DNA of 64,000 nt from Limnohabitans sp. B9-3. Its GTDB lineage: Bacteria > Pseudomonadota > Gammaproteobacteria > Burkholderiales > Burkholderiaceae_C. Of the stretch, positions 1-8,703 are shown one piece after another. The DNA lies in the NCBI RefSeq assembly GCF_002778325.1, contig NZ_NESI01000010.1, forward strand, positions 62,001 through 126,000. The letters run 5' to 3'. How positions within the stretch are numbered: position 1 is the stretch's first letter; each line of letters opens with the position of its first letter. Under the pieces are notes generated by a model that was not told where the DNA came from, searched no databases, and saw only the letters and a list, made by a program, of their open reading frames with translations. The position numbers were made by a program, and so were the translations under genes.

Positions 1-330
1 AAGCTTAAAGCAGGAACTGTATTGCCAACGGCGCAAGACGATGCCGCAATTGCAACGGGTATTGCCGCAGATGCCGATTCTCGCGAATTGACACATGTTT
101 GGGACAGTCAAGCTAAGCCAGCGCAAGAGGCGCTGTCAGCAAGCGTTTACGAGGCTTTGGTCGCGATGAAGCGACCGCGCGGTCGACCCAAAGCGGAGGC
201 CACCAAGGTGTTCACAGCGATTCGTCTGGACGCTGATTTAGTGGGCGCATTTAAAGCCACGGGTAAGGGTTGGCAAACCCGTGTGAACTCAGCGTTGCGT
301 CAATACATCCAAGAGCACCCGCTGAGCTAG
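1..330 (+). CDS. brnA: BrnA-family antitoxin, 5' end outside window
   Basis: The frame is open to the left edge, so the real start lies upstream; the first in-window initiator-like codon (TTG at 22) falls inside the conserved opening, whose residues KAGTVLPTAQDD match the N-terminal block of BrnA antitoxins. The C-terminal part carries a GRP-K linker, then a ribbon-helix-helix-like segment (FTAIRLDADLVGAFKATGKG) and the WQTRVNSALRQYI ending typical of BrnA. BrnA binds DNA and neutralises the BrnT RNase. In known operons brnT lies immediately upstream, which here is beyond the window, so the pair cannot be confirmed. It ends 8 bases from the convergent cnoX gene. Confidence 0.75.
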   Translation, partial: KLKAGTVLPTAQDDAAIATGIAADADSRELTHVWDSQAKPAQEALSASVYEALVAMKRPRGRPKAEATKVFTAIRLDADLVGAFKATGKGWQTRVNSALRQYIQEHPLS

Positions 331-338
331 CAGCGAGA

Positions 339-1295
339 TCAGTTCAGCGCCATGCTGAGCTTGCGGCGGTAGCGAGAAATCATCTCCAGCACGGGGTCTT
401 CTTGTACCGCAGCTTTGCCGGTTAATTCGATGCCGCCAGCGGATTTGCCGAAGGCGGCATCGTCCGTTTTGGGCTTGGGTGGGGTCATGAGTTCCAAGAT
501 AGACACGTAGGTTTTGCGCGCCACATCGTGGTTCCATGCCTTGTCACGCATGATGATTTCGAGCAGCTCTTCCATCGCGTTTTCAAACAATTCGGCAGCA
601 ATCAACACGCGTGCTTTGGCCAAGCGGGTGTCGAAGTCGCGTTTGTTTTGGGCGATGGCGGCGTCGAACTGCTCGAAGCTCCAAGCTGCGCGCTCGTCGG
701 TCGCCACGAATTGCAAAGCTTTCAGCCAATAGTTCAGGGCGTCAAAGCGCAGCTGCAGCGGAATTTCTGTGAGTTTGGGACTCAGCGCGGCCTCGGCTTC
801 GGCCAGTTCACCGACCGAAATCAGCAGTTTCACCAAGTTGTAGCGGGTTTCGTCGTCGGCGGGGTTTTGGCTCAGCGCATCGCTGAGTTTGGCCAGGGCG
901 GCGTGTGCGTCGCCCGATTGCAGCAGCTGATCGGCTTCTTGGGCGTCGGCTTGTGCGGCCACTTCGCCGTCGGAGGGCAAGTGTTTGTCCAAGAATTCCC
1001 GCACTTTGCCCTCAGGAATTGCGCCCATGAAGCCGTCCACAGGGCGACCGCCCATCAACAAAATGCAGGTGGGCAAGCTTTTCACACCAAATGCGCCCGC
1101 CAACTGCTGCTCGGTGTCGGCGTTGATTTTGACCAGCTTGAAGCGGCCTGCGTAGGCAGCTTCCAACTTTTCCAGCACGGGGCCGAGGGATTTGCAGGGC
1201 CCGCACCAGTCGGCCCAAAAGTCCACCAACACGGGGGTGGTTTGAGAAGCGGCGATCACATCGGCCTCGAAATTTTCCATCGTCACATCGATCAT
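339..1295 (-). CDS. cnoX: Thioredoxin-TPR co-chaperone (CnoX/YbbN family)
   Basis: This 318-residue cytoplasmic protein has an N-terminal thioredoxin domain (about 1-110) with an intact WCGPCK active site at residues 30-35 and the cis-Pro loop (SLPT). About 200 residues of helical TPR-like repeats follow. This is the YbbN/CnoX architecture, a chaperone that protects clients from oxidative aggregation and hands them to DnaK/GroEL. E. coli CnoX lacks a working CxxC, whereas this copy keeps the canonical one and so may also be an active thiol reductase, as in Caulobacter (inference). It is transcribed away from purE; the two starts are 48 bases apart. Confidence 0.85.
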   Translation of the reverse strand: MIDVTMENFEADVIAASQTTPVLVDFWADWCGPCKSLGPVLEKLEAAYAGRFKLVKINADTEQQLAGAFGVKSLPTCILLMGGRPVDGFMGAIPEGKVREFLDKHLPSDGEVAAQADAQEADQLLQSGDAHAALAKLSDALSQNPADDETRYNLVKLLISVGELAEAEAALSPKLTEIPLQLRFDALNYWLKALQFVATDERAAWSFEQFDAAIAQNKRDFDTRLAKARVLIAAELFENAMEELLEIIMRDKAWNHDVARKTYVSILELMTPPKPKTDDAAFGKSAGGIELTGKAAVQEDPVLEMISRYRRKLSMALN

Positions 1296-1308
1296 GGGGG
1301 TCCCGTCT

Positions 1309-1314
1309 TAAAAT
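1309..1314 (+). promoter_or_regulatory. Candidate -10 element for purEK
   Basis: TAAAAT lies 29 bases before the purE start in the purE/cnoX divergent gap and would place transcription near 1321, giving a leader of about 23 bases. I see no good -35 hexamer at 16-18 bases and no Shine-Dalgarno before purE. Confidence 0.3.
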
Positions 1315-1343
1315 TCGTTTTTGCTTACACACACAGCCACATC

Positions 1344-1835
1344 ATGACCCAGTGCCAAGTCGGCGTCGTCATGGGTTCCAATTCTGATTGGGACACCATG
1401 CAACATGCAGCCCAGATTCTCCAAGAATTTGGGGTCGCTTTTGAAACCCGTGTGGTTTCTGCCCACCGCATGCCTGACGACATGTTTGCCTACGCTGAGG
1501 CCGCGCAAGACCGTGGTCTGCGCGCCATCATCGCAGGCGCGGGTGGGGCGGCGCATTTGCCGGGCATGTTGGCGGCCAAAACCATCGTGCCGGTGCTGGG
1601 TGTGCCGGTGGCGAGCAAGCATTTGCAAGGCGTGGACTCGTTGCACAGCATTGTGCAAATGCCCAAAGGTATTCCGGTGGCCACGTTTGCCATTGGCAAT
1701 GCGGGCGCGGCGAACGCGGCCTTGTTCGCCGTAGCCCTGCTGGCGTCGACCGATCCTGTGTTGGCTGAAAAGCTGCAAGCCTTTCGTGTGGCACAAACCG
1801 ACGTGGCCCGCAACATGACGCTGCCACCCGTATGA
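1344..1835 (+). CDS. purE: N5-carboxyaminoimidazole ribonucleotide mutase
   Basis: PurE (163 residues) converts N5-CAIR to CAIR in purine biosynthesis. It has the class I signature near the N terminus ([12 protein letters not shown]), the SAHRMPD loop with its conserved histidine, and the glycine-rich [11 protein letters not shown] loop that binds the substrate phosphate. The ATG at 1344 was chosen because homologues begin just before the VGVVMGS strand; the open frame extends far upstream but only as antisense of cnoX. Its stop overlaps the purK start by four bases (ATGA), so the two partner enzymes are translationally coupled. Confidence 0.95.
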   Translation: MTQCQVGVVMGSNSDWDTMQHAAQILQEFGVAFETRVVSAHRMPDDMFAYAEAAQDRGLRAIIAGAGGAAHLPGMLAAKTIVPVLGVPVASKHLQGVDSLHSIVQMPKGIPVATFAIGNAGAANAALFAVALLASTDPVLAEKLQAFRVAQTDVARNMTLPPV

Positions 1836-3034
1836 GCAAAACCTTGAAGCCTTTGCTGCCCGGCTCGACTTTGGGCGTGTTGGGCGGCGGCCAGTTGGGC
1901 CGCATGTGGGCGCACACCGCGCAGCGTATGGGCTACAACACGGCGGTGCTCGACCCCGATGCACAAAGCCCCGCAGGCTTGGTCAGCCACCACCACATCC
2001 ACACCGACTACTTAGACCCCGCGGGCCTGAAGCAACTCGCCGCCGTGTGCCAAGCGGTGACCACCGAATTTGAGAACGTGCCCGCCGATGCGCTGGCGCA
2101 GCTCGCCGCCACCTTGCCTGTGTCACCCGCTGCATCAGCCGTGGCTGTGGCGCAAGACCGAGCGCGTGAAAAAGCTCACTTTGTGAAATGCGGTGTGCCT
2201 GTGGCCCCGCATGCGGTGATCGACACGGCCGAGCAACTCGCCGCCGTGAGCGACACCTTGCTGCCCGGCATTTTGAAAACCTCTCGCATGGGCTACGACG
2301 GCAAAGGTCAATTGCGCGTGAGCACGCGTGACGAACTGCAGGCGGGCTGGGCCAAACTGCGCAGCGTGCCTTGCGTGTTGGAAAAAATGCTGCCCTTGGC
2401 CAGCGAATGCTCGGTCATCGTGGCACGTGGCCGCGATGGCGCGATGGTCAATTTGCCCGTGCAACGCAACCTGCACCGCGACGGCATCTTGGCCGTGACC
2501 GAGGTGTTTGCGGGCAATGTGCCTGAGGCATTGGCCCAACAAGCCATCACGGCAGCCAAAGCCGTGGCGCAAGAACTGAACTACGTGGGCGTGTTGTGCG
2601 TGGAGTTTTTTGTGTTGGTCGAAGGTGGTGATGTTGTGAGCAAGTTGGTCGTCAATGAAATCGCCCCCCGCCCCCACAACAGCGGCCACTACAGCCAAGA
2701 CGCCTGCGATGTGTCGCAGTTCGAACTGCAAGTGCGCACCATGGCCGATTTGCCCTTGACGCAACCCCGCCAACACAGCCCTGCCGTCATGCTCAACCTG
2801 CTGGGCGATTTGTGGTTCCCCAAACAATTGGGTTCTGACCCTAATTCTTCGCAAGTCGAACCCGCTTGGCATGACGTGTTGGCGCTGCCCGGCACACATT
2901 TGCACCTCTACGGCAAGCGCGAAGCGCGCGTGGGTCGCAAGATGGGGCACCTCAACATCACGGCGGCAACGCCTGAGGCTGCGCGCCACACGGCGTTGCA
3001 AGCGGCTGCCATTTTGGGCATCGCGGCGTTTTAA
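1832..3034 (+). CDS. purK: N5-carboxyaminoimidazole ribonucleotide synthase
   Basis: PurK (400 residues) is an ATP-grasp enzyme that carboxylates AIR with bicarbonate to give N5-CAIR, the substrate of PurE. The N-terminal Rossmann-like segment has LGGGQLGRM. The ATP-grasp core includes [12 protein letters not shown] and the ECSVIVAR strand, and [18 protein letters not shown] is the family's catalytic and metal-binding stretch. Full length. It overlaps purE by four bases and is followed 65 bases later by tsaC on the same strand. Confidence 0.96.
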   Translation: MSKTLKPLLPGSTLGVLGGGQLGRMWAHTAQRMGYNTAVLDPDAQSPAGLVSHHHIHTDYLDPAGLKQLAAVCQAVTTEFENVPADALAQLAATLPVSPAASAVAVAQDRAREKAHFVKCGVPVAPHAVIDTAEQLAAVSDTLLPGILKTSRMGYDGKGQLRVSTRDELQAGWAKLRSVPCVLEKMLPLASECSVIVARGRDGAMVNLPVQRNLHRDGILAVTEVFAGNVPEALAQQAITAAKAVAQELNYVGVLCVEFFVLVEGGDVVSKLVVNEIAPRPHNSGHYSQDACDVSQFELQVRTMADLPLTQPRQHSPAVMLNLLGDLWFPKQLGSDPNSSQVEPAWHDVLALPGTHLHLYGKREARVGRKMGHLNITAATPEAARHTALQAAAILGIAAF

Positions 3035-3099
3035 CGCTGGGCCTACGCATTGCTGCACCCATCGCCCGATTACCTAACGACGCCCGCTCCGTTTGCCCC

Positions 3100-4185
3100 A
3101 TGATTCTTGACGGCCAGCTCCCCCCATCCATCGCCACCGCTGCGCAAGCGTTGCAGCGCGGCGATTTGTTGGGCTTGCCTACAGAAACGGTCTACGGTTT
3201 GGCGGCAGACGCTGGCAATGACGCGGCCGTAGCCAAAATCTTTGCCGCCAAAGGCCGCCCTGCCAACCACCCGCTCATCGTGCATGTGGCCAGCGCGCAA
3301 GGCGTGCAGCGTTTTGCCAGCCATGTACCGGAATTTGCGCAGAAGCTGATCGACGCTTTTTGGCCCGGCCCGCTGACCCTCATCCTGCCGCGCCGCGCGG
3401 AAGTTGCGGCAGCCGCAGCAGGCGGGCAAAACTCGGTCGGCTTGCGTTGCCCCGCGCACCCAGTGGCACAAGCCGTTTTGCAAGCTTGCGAAGTATTGGG
3501 CGTGTACGGTGTAGCTGCTCCCAGCGCCAATTTGTTTGGCCGCGTCAGCCCGACCACCGCCGCGCATGTGGCGGGTGAATTTGGGCCAGAGTTGCTCATC
3601 GTGGACGGCGGCGCATGTGCCGTGGGCATTGAGTCCACCATCGTCGACTGCACCCGCGCTGCGCCCGTGTTGTTGCGCCCAGGGGCCTTGACGCCCGAGC
3701 AACTCAGTGCGGCATGTGGCATCGCCGTAGTCACGCCCCAAGCGCCTGATGCTGACGCTCCGCGCGCCTCGGGCACGCTCGCTTCGCATTACGCCCCGCA
3801 CGCCCAAGTGCGCTTGATGACGGCGGCTGAAATACAAGAAGCGCTGCGCGGTTTAGCCGTGAACGCCCAAAGCGCAAAGCAATACAACACCCCCACTCAG
3901 GCTGCGCCGGGTGGGTCGGGATCAGCAGGCGAAGCCTGCCCTGCCAAACCGAGCATTGCCATTTGGGCACGCAGCGATACAAGCATTGCGCCAGTGCAGA
4001 GCCAACAAGTCGCGCTGTATGCCATGCCGCAAGACCCCGCCGTCTGCGCCTACCACCTGTTTGCCCAACTCCGCCGCTTCGACGCACAAGGCGTGGCGCA
4101 GATTTGGGTGGAAACACCGCCTTTCACCCCCGCTTGGGACGGTGTGCGCGACCGCCTGACCCGCGCCGCCACCCCGGCTCGTTAA
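3100..4185 (+). CDS. tsaC: L-threonylcarbamoyladenylate synthase, long Sua5 type
   Basis: This enzyme makes threonylcarbamoyl-AMP from threonine, bicarbonate and ATP, the first step of t6A37 tRNA modification. The YrdC domain (about 10-215) has LPTETVYGLAADA, KGRPANHPL at 51-59 and PSAN at 141-144. At 361 residues it is the Sua5 form, with an extra C-terminal domain that begins around SGTLASHYAPHAQV. A low-complexity Ala/Gly/Ser stretch near residues 255-290 looks like a lineage insertion. TsaB, which acts later in the same pathway, is encoded 3 kb downstream. No Shine-Dalgarno is visible before the ATG. Confidence 0.92.
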   Translation: MILDGQLPPSIATAAQALQRGDLLGLPTETVYGLAADAGNDAAVAKIFAAKGRPANHPLIVHVASAQGVQRFASHVPEFAQKLIDAFWPGPLTLILPRRAEVAAAAAGGQNSVGLRCPAHPVAQAVLQACEVLGVYGVAAPSANLFGRVSPTTAAHVAGEFGPELLIVDGGACAVGIESTIVDCTRAAPVLLRPGALTPEQLSAACGIAVVTPQAPDADAPRASGTLASHYAPHAQVRLMTAAEIQEALRGLAVNAQSAKQYNTPTQAAPGGSGSAGEACPAKPSIAIWARSDTSIAPVQSQQVALYAMPQDPAVCAYHLFAQLRRFDAQGVAQIWVETPPFTPAWDGVRDRLTRAATPAR

Positions 4186-4215
4186 ACTAGCGCCGCAACC
4201 AACCAAGAGCCCGCG

Positions 4216-5358
4216 ATGAACCAGATTGTTAGTCAGACCTTCAAAGCCCTGTGCGCGATCACTGTCTTGGCCGTGCTTTCGGCCTGTGGCGGTGCCAGCA
4301 GCACGGTCAACCCCATACGTCCTTCGCGCATCATCGCCTTGGGTGATGGTTTGAATGATGTGGGTACGGGCAGCGTCACGGATTTAGGCGGGCGCTTCAC
4401 CATCAACGGTACGGTCGCCGGTGCAGCCAACACCTTGGCCAGCCCCACGACCGTGAGCGAGAACTTGGCCAATATCTACGGCCTGTGGTCGAGTGCTTTG
4501 CCGCCCTTGTCCATGTACACAGCCTCTTATGTGCCAGCGACTTTTCCTAAAAAGGGTCTGCTGAGTTACGCGAAAGGTAATTCTTTGATTGCAACGGCAG
4601 GCCCAGACGCCCAGAGTTTGGACTTGCAGGTGAGAAAGTTTTTGACCCAAGTCGGTGGCGTCGTGGCCCAAGATGATCTGATCGTCATCACGGCTGGAAC
4701 GCGAGATTTATACGAAATCGGCCAGCAATACATTGCCGCCTTAGAAACTACCACCGCAAAAAATGCAGCTTTTGCCAGACTCGAAACGACGGTGAACGGT
4801 GCGAACGGCATCATGAGCTCCATCGATTTACTCATCCAAGCTGGCGCGAAATATGTGTTGGTGGTGGAGCCTTTAAATTTGGCGCGTACGCCATGGGGCT
4901 TGTCTCTTCCCACGAGCCAAAAAGAGTTTTTACGCTCATTGGCCTATGACGCAGATGAGAGCTGTTTGAAAACCAACCCCAACAACTCGTTCCACTGCAA
5001 ACTCACCGTGGCCTTGATGGACAAATACCCCAAAGATGCCGACAGCCGTCGTGTTTTGCACGTTGATATTGCACAGCAGCTGAATTTATGGTCAGGCACC
5101 ACTGCAACCGGTAATTTGAATACGTATCTGTCTTATGGCATCACGCAACCACCCAGCACGCCCGCTTGCTCTGTGAATGTTGTGGGCTATTTGGCGAGCG
5201 ATGTGACTAAAAATACCGGCTGCGATACCACTGCATTCACCACCACCGCTTTCAACGGTTATTTGTTCGCCGACAACTTCAACTTCACGCCATTGGGCAA
5301 CACCTTGGTGTCTAACTTCGTTTACAACACCAAGTTTTACCAAGCCGCTTGGCGTTAA
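4216..5358 (+). CDS. Outer-membrane lipoprotein, SGNH-hydrolase fold lacking catalytic residues
   Basis: The 380-residue product begins with a lipoprotein signal (hydrophobic 11-22, lipobox LSAC, Cys24). The rest follows GDSL/SGNH hydrolase block order: ALGDGLNDVG (41-50), SYAKGNSL (117-124), VITAGTRD (157-164), and FADNFNFTPLGN (351-362). At every catalytic position except Asp353 the residue has changed: Ser to Gly45, the oxyanion Asn to Arg163, and His to Asn356. It is therefore probably a non-enzymatic member that has kept the fold for binding, or a diverged enzyme using other residues. Four cysteines in the C-terminal half (C250/C261 and C318/C335) could form two disulfides. It is monocistronic between tsaC and a convergent SemiSWEET gene. 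Confidence 0.7.
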   Translation: MNQIVSQTFKALCAITVLAVLSACGGASSTVNPIRPSRIIALGDGLNDVGTGSVTDLGGRFTINGTVAGAANTLASPTTVSENLANIYGLWSSALPPLSMYTASYVPATFPKKGLLSYAKGNSLIATAGPDAQSLDLQVRKFLTQVGGVVAQDDLIVITAGTRDLYEIGQQYIAALETTTAKNAAFARLETTVNGANGIMSSIDLLIQAGAKYVLVVEPLNLARTPWGLSLPTSQKEFLRSLAYDADESCLKTNPNNSFHCKLTVALMDKYPKDADSRRVLHVDIAQQLNLWSGTTATGNLNTYLSYGITQPPSTPACSVNVVGYLASDVTKNTGCDTTAFTTTAFNGYLFADNFNFTPLGNTLVSNFVYNTKFYQAAWR

Positions 5359-5371
5359 CCTCGGCGATGTT

Positions 5372-5644
5372 TTAGTTTGAGCTTGCGGCCGCGCCAAACC
5401 GCAAGCGCATCCACAAAATGCTGGATGCCAAGGCCAACGTGATCACGTTGGCGATCACCACGGGCCAGGCTTCGATCAGCAAGCCGTAGGCCAGCCACAG
5501 CGCGATCCCTAGGGTGAAGGCGCTGTACATGCTCAAAGAAATGCCGCTGACATCACGTGTTTTGAACGTCAACCACGCCTGCGGAATGAAGCTGGCGGTG
5601 GTTAAAAAGGCGGCGGCGTAACCAATCAAATCGGTCAGTGGCAT
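5372..5644 (-). CDS. SemiSWEET family small sugar transporter
   Basis: This 90-residue, three-helix membrane protein is of the SemiSWEET/PQ-loop (MtN3-like) type. It begins MPLTDLIGYAAAFLTTASF and has the diagnostic PQ motif (SFIPQAWLTFKTRDVSGIS) at the end of helix 1. Members dimerise to make a six-helix sugar channel in the inner membrane; the substrate cannot be read from the sequence. The ATG at 5644 was chosen over upstream starts because the extension would be hydrophilic and antisense-like and would overlap dacB. It lies 31 bases after dacB on the same strand and may be co-transcribed with it. Confidence 0.8.
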   Translation of the reverse strand: MPLTDLIGYAAAFLTTASFIPQAWLTFKTRDVSGISLSMYSAFTLGIALWLAYGLLIEAWPVVIANVITLALASSILWMRLRFGAAASSN

Positions 5645-5675
5645 GGGTTCTTTCGCATGGATTCTTTCAAGGGAT

Positions 5676-7286
5676 TCAAGGTTGTTGGGCGACCCAGTCC
5701 ACCATCGCATCGAGGGCGGGGCGGGCGGCGTTGGCATTGGGGTGGTGCAGCACAGCGACCAGCACCCAGCGCTTGCCGTTGGGGCCGTCGACAAAGCCCG
5801 CAATACCGGCCACGTCGCGCAGGCTGCCCGTTTTGAGGTGGGCTGAGAACTGGGCTTTGCTGCGTTTCAAGGTGCCGTCTAAGCCGGTGATGGGCAGCGA
5901 GCTCATCAGTTCGGGCATGCTGGCCGAGGCCCACGCGGTTTGCAGCAAACGCGCCAAGCCTTGGGCGCTGATGCGCTCCTCGCGGCTCAGGCCCGAGCCG
6001 TTGTCAAACACGGGCATATCGCCGCCTACCCGGTCGCGCCACCAGCGTTGCATCACTTCGCGGGAAGCCTCGAAGCTGCCGACGCCGCGTGGTTGTTGGC
6101 TGAGCGTGAGGAAGAGCTGCTGCGCCATCACGTTGTTGCTGAATTTGTTGATGTCGCGAATCACCTCGGCCAGCGTGGGCGACTCCACGGTGAACGCGGG
6201 TGGCAGGCCATTGGGCACTGTGCCTTCTCGCACTTGACCGCCGAGTTGACCGCCCAGCTGTTGCCACATGCCCAAGACCGCGCGGGCCGCGAACTGCGGG
6301 GGCGCGCTGTAGGCGATGGGCCACATTTTTTCGCCGCACACGGCGGGGAAGTTGCCGGCAAAACGGGGGCGTGTGGCGTCGGTCCAGTCGGCGCGCAAGC
6401 TGGTGCGGTAATCGCTGCAATCGCCGGCGGACAGTGGCACGCTGGCAGGGAATTGCACCCCTGCCATTGGCGGCTCCACATGCACGCGCGCCACGTTGGC
6501 GGCGCGGTCGGGCACGAACTGAATGAGCAGCGATTTGAAGTTCAACAGCAGCGCATCGGGCGCAGCGTTGTAAGGGCGCAGGGGCTCGCCGTCAAAACTG
6601 GCGGCATCGCGCGGCGGCACCTCAAAAGCGCTGCGGTCGAGCACGATGTCGCCTTGAATTTTTTGAATGCCCAAGCCCTGCAAGCGGCGCATGAGCAGCC
6701 ACACGCGCTCCACACCCAAACGCGGGTCGCCGCTGCCGCGCACGTAGACGTTGCCTTGCAGCACGCCATCGCGCACAGGCCCATCCACAAAAACGGGGGT
6801 GCGCCACACGAAGGCGGGGCCGAGCAAATCGAGCGCGGCGGTGGTGGTGGCCAGCTTCATCAGTGAGGCGGGGTTGACCGCGGTTTGCGCTTGGTGGCTC
6901 AACCGCGGGGCGGTGTGGCCGCCGGCTTCCACCACCATCACATGAAAGGCGTCGCGGGGCACTTTGGCGCGTTGCAGTGCGGCGTCGACCTCGGGGGGCA
7001 GTTGGCCGATGTCCTCTCGGCTTTGAACGGATGGCGGTGCGCTCTGTTGTTGTTTTTGGCGGGCCTCGCCGCGTCCGTCTGGGCGAGCTTGGCTCAGATC
7101 GGGCGAGAGGGTGCCCAAACACACGCAGCCAAGCACGGTCCAAGTGCGGAGCCGATGCGCGGTGGTGACGTGTTGCTGTGGGCGGCACAAAAAATAGTGC
7201 TGCAGATCACGCAGCAATTGCACCCGCAAATCAAGGAAAAAATGGTGCATCAAAGAATGCGTAGCGGGCCGGTGCGGAGTCGTCAT
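5676..7286 (-). CDS. dacB: D-alanyl-D-alanine carboxypeptidase/endopeptidase (PBP4)
   Basis: This peptidase C13/S13-type penicillin-binding protein (536 residues from the ATG at 7286) trims or cleaves peptidoglycan cross-links in the periplasm. The three catalytic motifs are present: SLMK at 141-144, SNN in NKFSNNVMAQ, and KTG in LKTGSLRDVAG. A hydrophobic segment near residues 48-62 is the export signal. It is preceded by an unusually long basic leader of about 45 residues, so the true start may be further in. A GATAAT hexamer sits exactly six bases before the 7286 ATG, which supports that start. It is divergent from tsaB, only 31 bases away. Confidence 0.9.
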   Translation of the reverse strand: MTTPHRPATHSLMHHFFLDLRVQLLRDLQHYFLCRPQQHVTTAHRLRTWTVLGCVCLGTLSPDLSQARPDGRGEARQKQQQSAPPSVQSREDIGQLPPEVDAALQRAKVPRDAFHVMVVEAGGHTAPRLSHQAQTAVNPASLMKLATTTAALDLLGPAFVWRTPVFVDGPVRDGVLQGNVYVRGSGDPRLGVERVWLLMRRLQGLGIQKIQGDIVLDRSAFEVPPRDAASFDGEPLRPYNAAPDALLLNFKSLLIQFVPDRAANVARVHVEPPMAGVQFPASVPLSAGDCSDYRTSLRADWTDATRPRFAGNFPAVCGEKMWPIAYSAPPQFAARAVLGMWQQLGGQLGGQVREGTVPNGLPPAFTVESPTLAEVIRDINKFSNNVMAQQLFLTLSQQPRGVGSFEASREVMQRWWRDRVGGDMPVFDNGSGLSREERISAQGLARLLQTAWASASMPELMSSLPITGLDGTLKRSKAQFSAHLKTGSLRDVAGIAGFVDGPNGKRWVLVAVLHHPNANAARPALDAMVDWVAQQP

Positions 7287-7292
7287 AAGCAA

Positions 7293-7298
7293 ATTATC
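7293..7298 (-). promoter_or_regulatory. -10-like GATAAT, leaderless dacB start
   Basis: Read on the minus strand, GATAAT is followed by six bases (TTGCTT) and the dacB ATG. Transcription would start at or next to the A of the ATG. No convincing -35 is visible; TTGCAT lies at a 19-base spacing, inside the tsaB start. Confidence 0.45.
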
Positions 7299-7305
7299 AC
7301 AGCGG

Positions 7306-7311
7306 GATAAT
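7306..7311 (+). promoter_or_regulatory. -10-like GATAAT, leaderless tsaB start
   Basis: GATAAT is followed by six bases (CAGGCC) and the tsaB ATG at 7318, the mirror image of the dacB element 7 bases away. The two promoters must overlap, so RNA polymerase probably cannot occupy both at once. Confidence 0.45.
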
Positions 7312-7317
7312 CAGGCC

Positions 7318-8214
7318 ATGCAACACAAGCCTTGGCTGGCCTTAGAGACCAGCACCGACACCCTCTCTATCGCCGTCTCGCGTGACGCACAAACGTGGGC
7401 GCACACCAGCGCAGGCGGCGCGCAGTCGTCGGCGCAGACTTTGCCGCAGACCTTGCGCTTGATGGCGCAAGCCGGACTGGCCTTTGCCGATTTGCAGGCG
7501 GTGGTGTTTGGCCGTGGGCCGGGCGCGTTCACGGGCTTGCGCACCGCTTGCTCGGTGGCGCAGGGTTTGGCTTTTGGGGCTGACGTGCCCGTATTGCCCA
7601 TCGACACCTTGTTGGCGGTTGCTGAAGAAGCGCGTCGTGCATGTGCTGCGGTGGCAAACGATGCGCCGCCTTCTCCCATGCAAGATTCCCAGTCGCAAGA
7701 TTTGCCCGTCACACCGCAACCTTTGACGCCCGTCAGCCGAGTGCTCGCGGTGCTGGATGCGCGCATGGATCAGGTTTATGTGGCCGCCTACGAATGCGAC
7801 ATATCTGACGATAGGCAGGCTCACAGCGATTCTGCCCACACTGTTGTTCCCGTGCCCGTCTGGCGTTGCGTTCAAGAAGCCGAGTTGCAAAACCCAGAAA
7901 CCTTGCGCTGGCCCAGCGCTTGGGCAGCCGACGAGGCCTGTGCCCTCAGCGACGGCAGACTTGCCACCCGCGACCCTGCTTTCATCGCCGCAGGCAACGC
8001 ATGGGGCGTGTACGCCGGTCGCTGGCCAGAGGCATTCACCGCACCGCAAATCACGGCCTTGCCCACCGCTTCCGCCTTGCTGCGCTTGGCCCCGCAAGCG
8101 TGGGCGCAAGGCCGCGCTGTGCCGCCTGAAGAGGCTTTGCCGCTGTACATCCGCGACAAGGTGGCTCAGACCACCGAAGAGCGCATGCTGGCGAAACAGC
8201 AGTCCGCCGCTTGA
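7318..8214 (+). CDS. tsaB: tRNA t6A biosynthesis protein TsaB
   Basis: TsaB is the inactive ASKHA-fold partner that scaffolds TsaD and TsaE in threonylcarbamoyl transfer to A37 of ANN-decoding tRNAs. The N-terminal LALETST strand and the GRGPGAFTGLR loop (65-75) are family signatures. At 298 residues it is longer than the ~230-residue E. coli protein because of an insertion around residues 105-185 containing polar, low-conservation sequence. It is followed by rimI, whose possible TTG start overlaps the tsaB stop; the tsaB-rimI pairing is conserved in proteobacteria. Confidence 0.93.
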   Translation: MQHKPWLALETSTDTLSIAVSRDAQTWAHTSAGGAQSSAQTLPQTLRLMAQAGLAFADLQAVVFGRGPGAFTGLRTACSVAQGLAFGADVPVLPIDTLLAVAEEARRACAAVANDAPPSPMQDSQSQDLPVTPQPLTPVSRVLAVLDARMDQVYVAAYECDISDDRQAHSDSAHTVVPVPVWRCVQEAELQNPETLRWPSAWAADEACALSDGRLATRDPAFIAAGNAWGVYAGRWPEAFTAPQITALPTASALLRLAPQAWAQGRAVPPEEALPLYIRDKVAQTTEERMLAKQQSAA

Positions 8215-8228
8215 TCGACAATGCCCCG

Positions 8229-8693
8229 ATGAGCGCCGTTTTGAAACCCGAAGTTCGCCTAGAGCCGCTGACCCCAGCGCTGCTCGACGACGTGCTGCGC
8301 GTGGAGCAAAGCGCCTACAGCCACCCTTGGACGCGGGGCAATTTTGCCGACTCCTTCAAGGCGGGTTACGAGGTGGTGGCGCTGCTGGGCGGCGACACCT
8401 TGCTGGGCTACTTTGTCGCGATGGAGGGCGTGGATGAGGTGCATTTGCTCAACATCACCGTGGCGCCTGAGTTTCAGGGGCAAGGTTGGGCGGTGCTGAT
8501 GCTCGACGCGCTGGCCGTGTGGTCACGCGGACGTGGCGCACAGTGGCTGTGGCTGGAAGTGCGTGCCAGCAACGCCCGCGCCATGCAGGTGTACGAGCGC
8601 TACGGCTATCGCCGTGTGGGCGAGCGCAAAAACTATTACCCCGCTAACTTTGGGCAACGCGAACACGCGGTGGTCATGTCGTTCAAACTGTGA
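8229..8693 (+). CDS. rimI: Ribosomal protein S18-alanine N-acetyltransferase
   Basis: This GNAT-fold enzyme (154 residues) acetylates the N-terminal alanine of ribosomal protein S18 using acetyl-CoA. It has the RimI-type opening (a VEQSAYSHPWTRGNF segment), the acetyl-CoA pyrophosphate loop VAPEFQGQGWAVLML (a slightly degenerate Q/RxxGxG/A), and the C-terminal ASNARAMQVYERYGYRRVGERKNYY. I chose the ATG at 8229; a TTG at 8211 that overlaps the tsaB stop would add six residues and is the alternative. Neither has a clear Shine-Dalgarno. Downstream, the glycosylase gene starts 10 bases later. Confidence 0.9.
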   Translation: MSAVLKPEVRLEPLTPALLDDVLRVEQSAYSHPWTRGNFADSFKAGYEVVALLGGDTLLGYFVAMEGVDEVHLLNITVAPEFQGQGWAVLMLDALAVWSRGRGAQWLWLEVRASNARAMQVYERYGYRRVGERKNYYPANFGQREHAVVMSFKL

Positions 8694-8703
8694 GCCTTCT
8701 GCC

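Noticed and set aside
528-1343. Long plus-strand open frame ahead of purE, antisense to cnoX
   Set aside because: It is only the purE frame running back through the complement of cnoX; its residues are Gln/His/Val-rich shadow sequence and PurE homologues begin at 1344.
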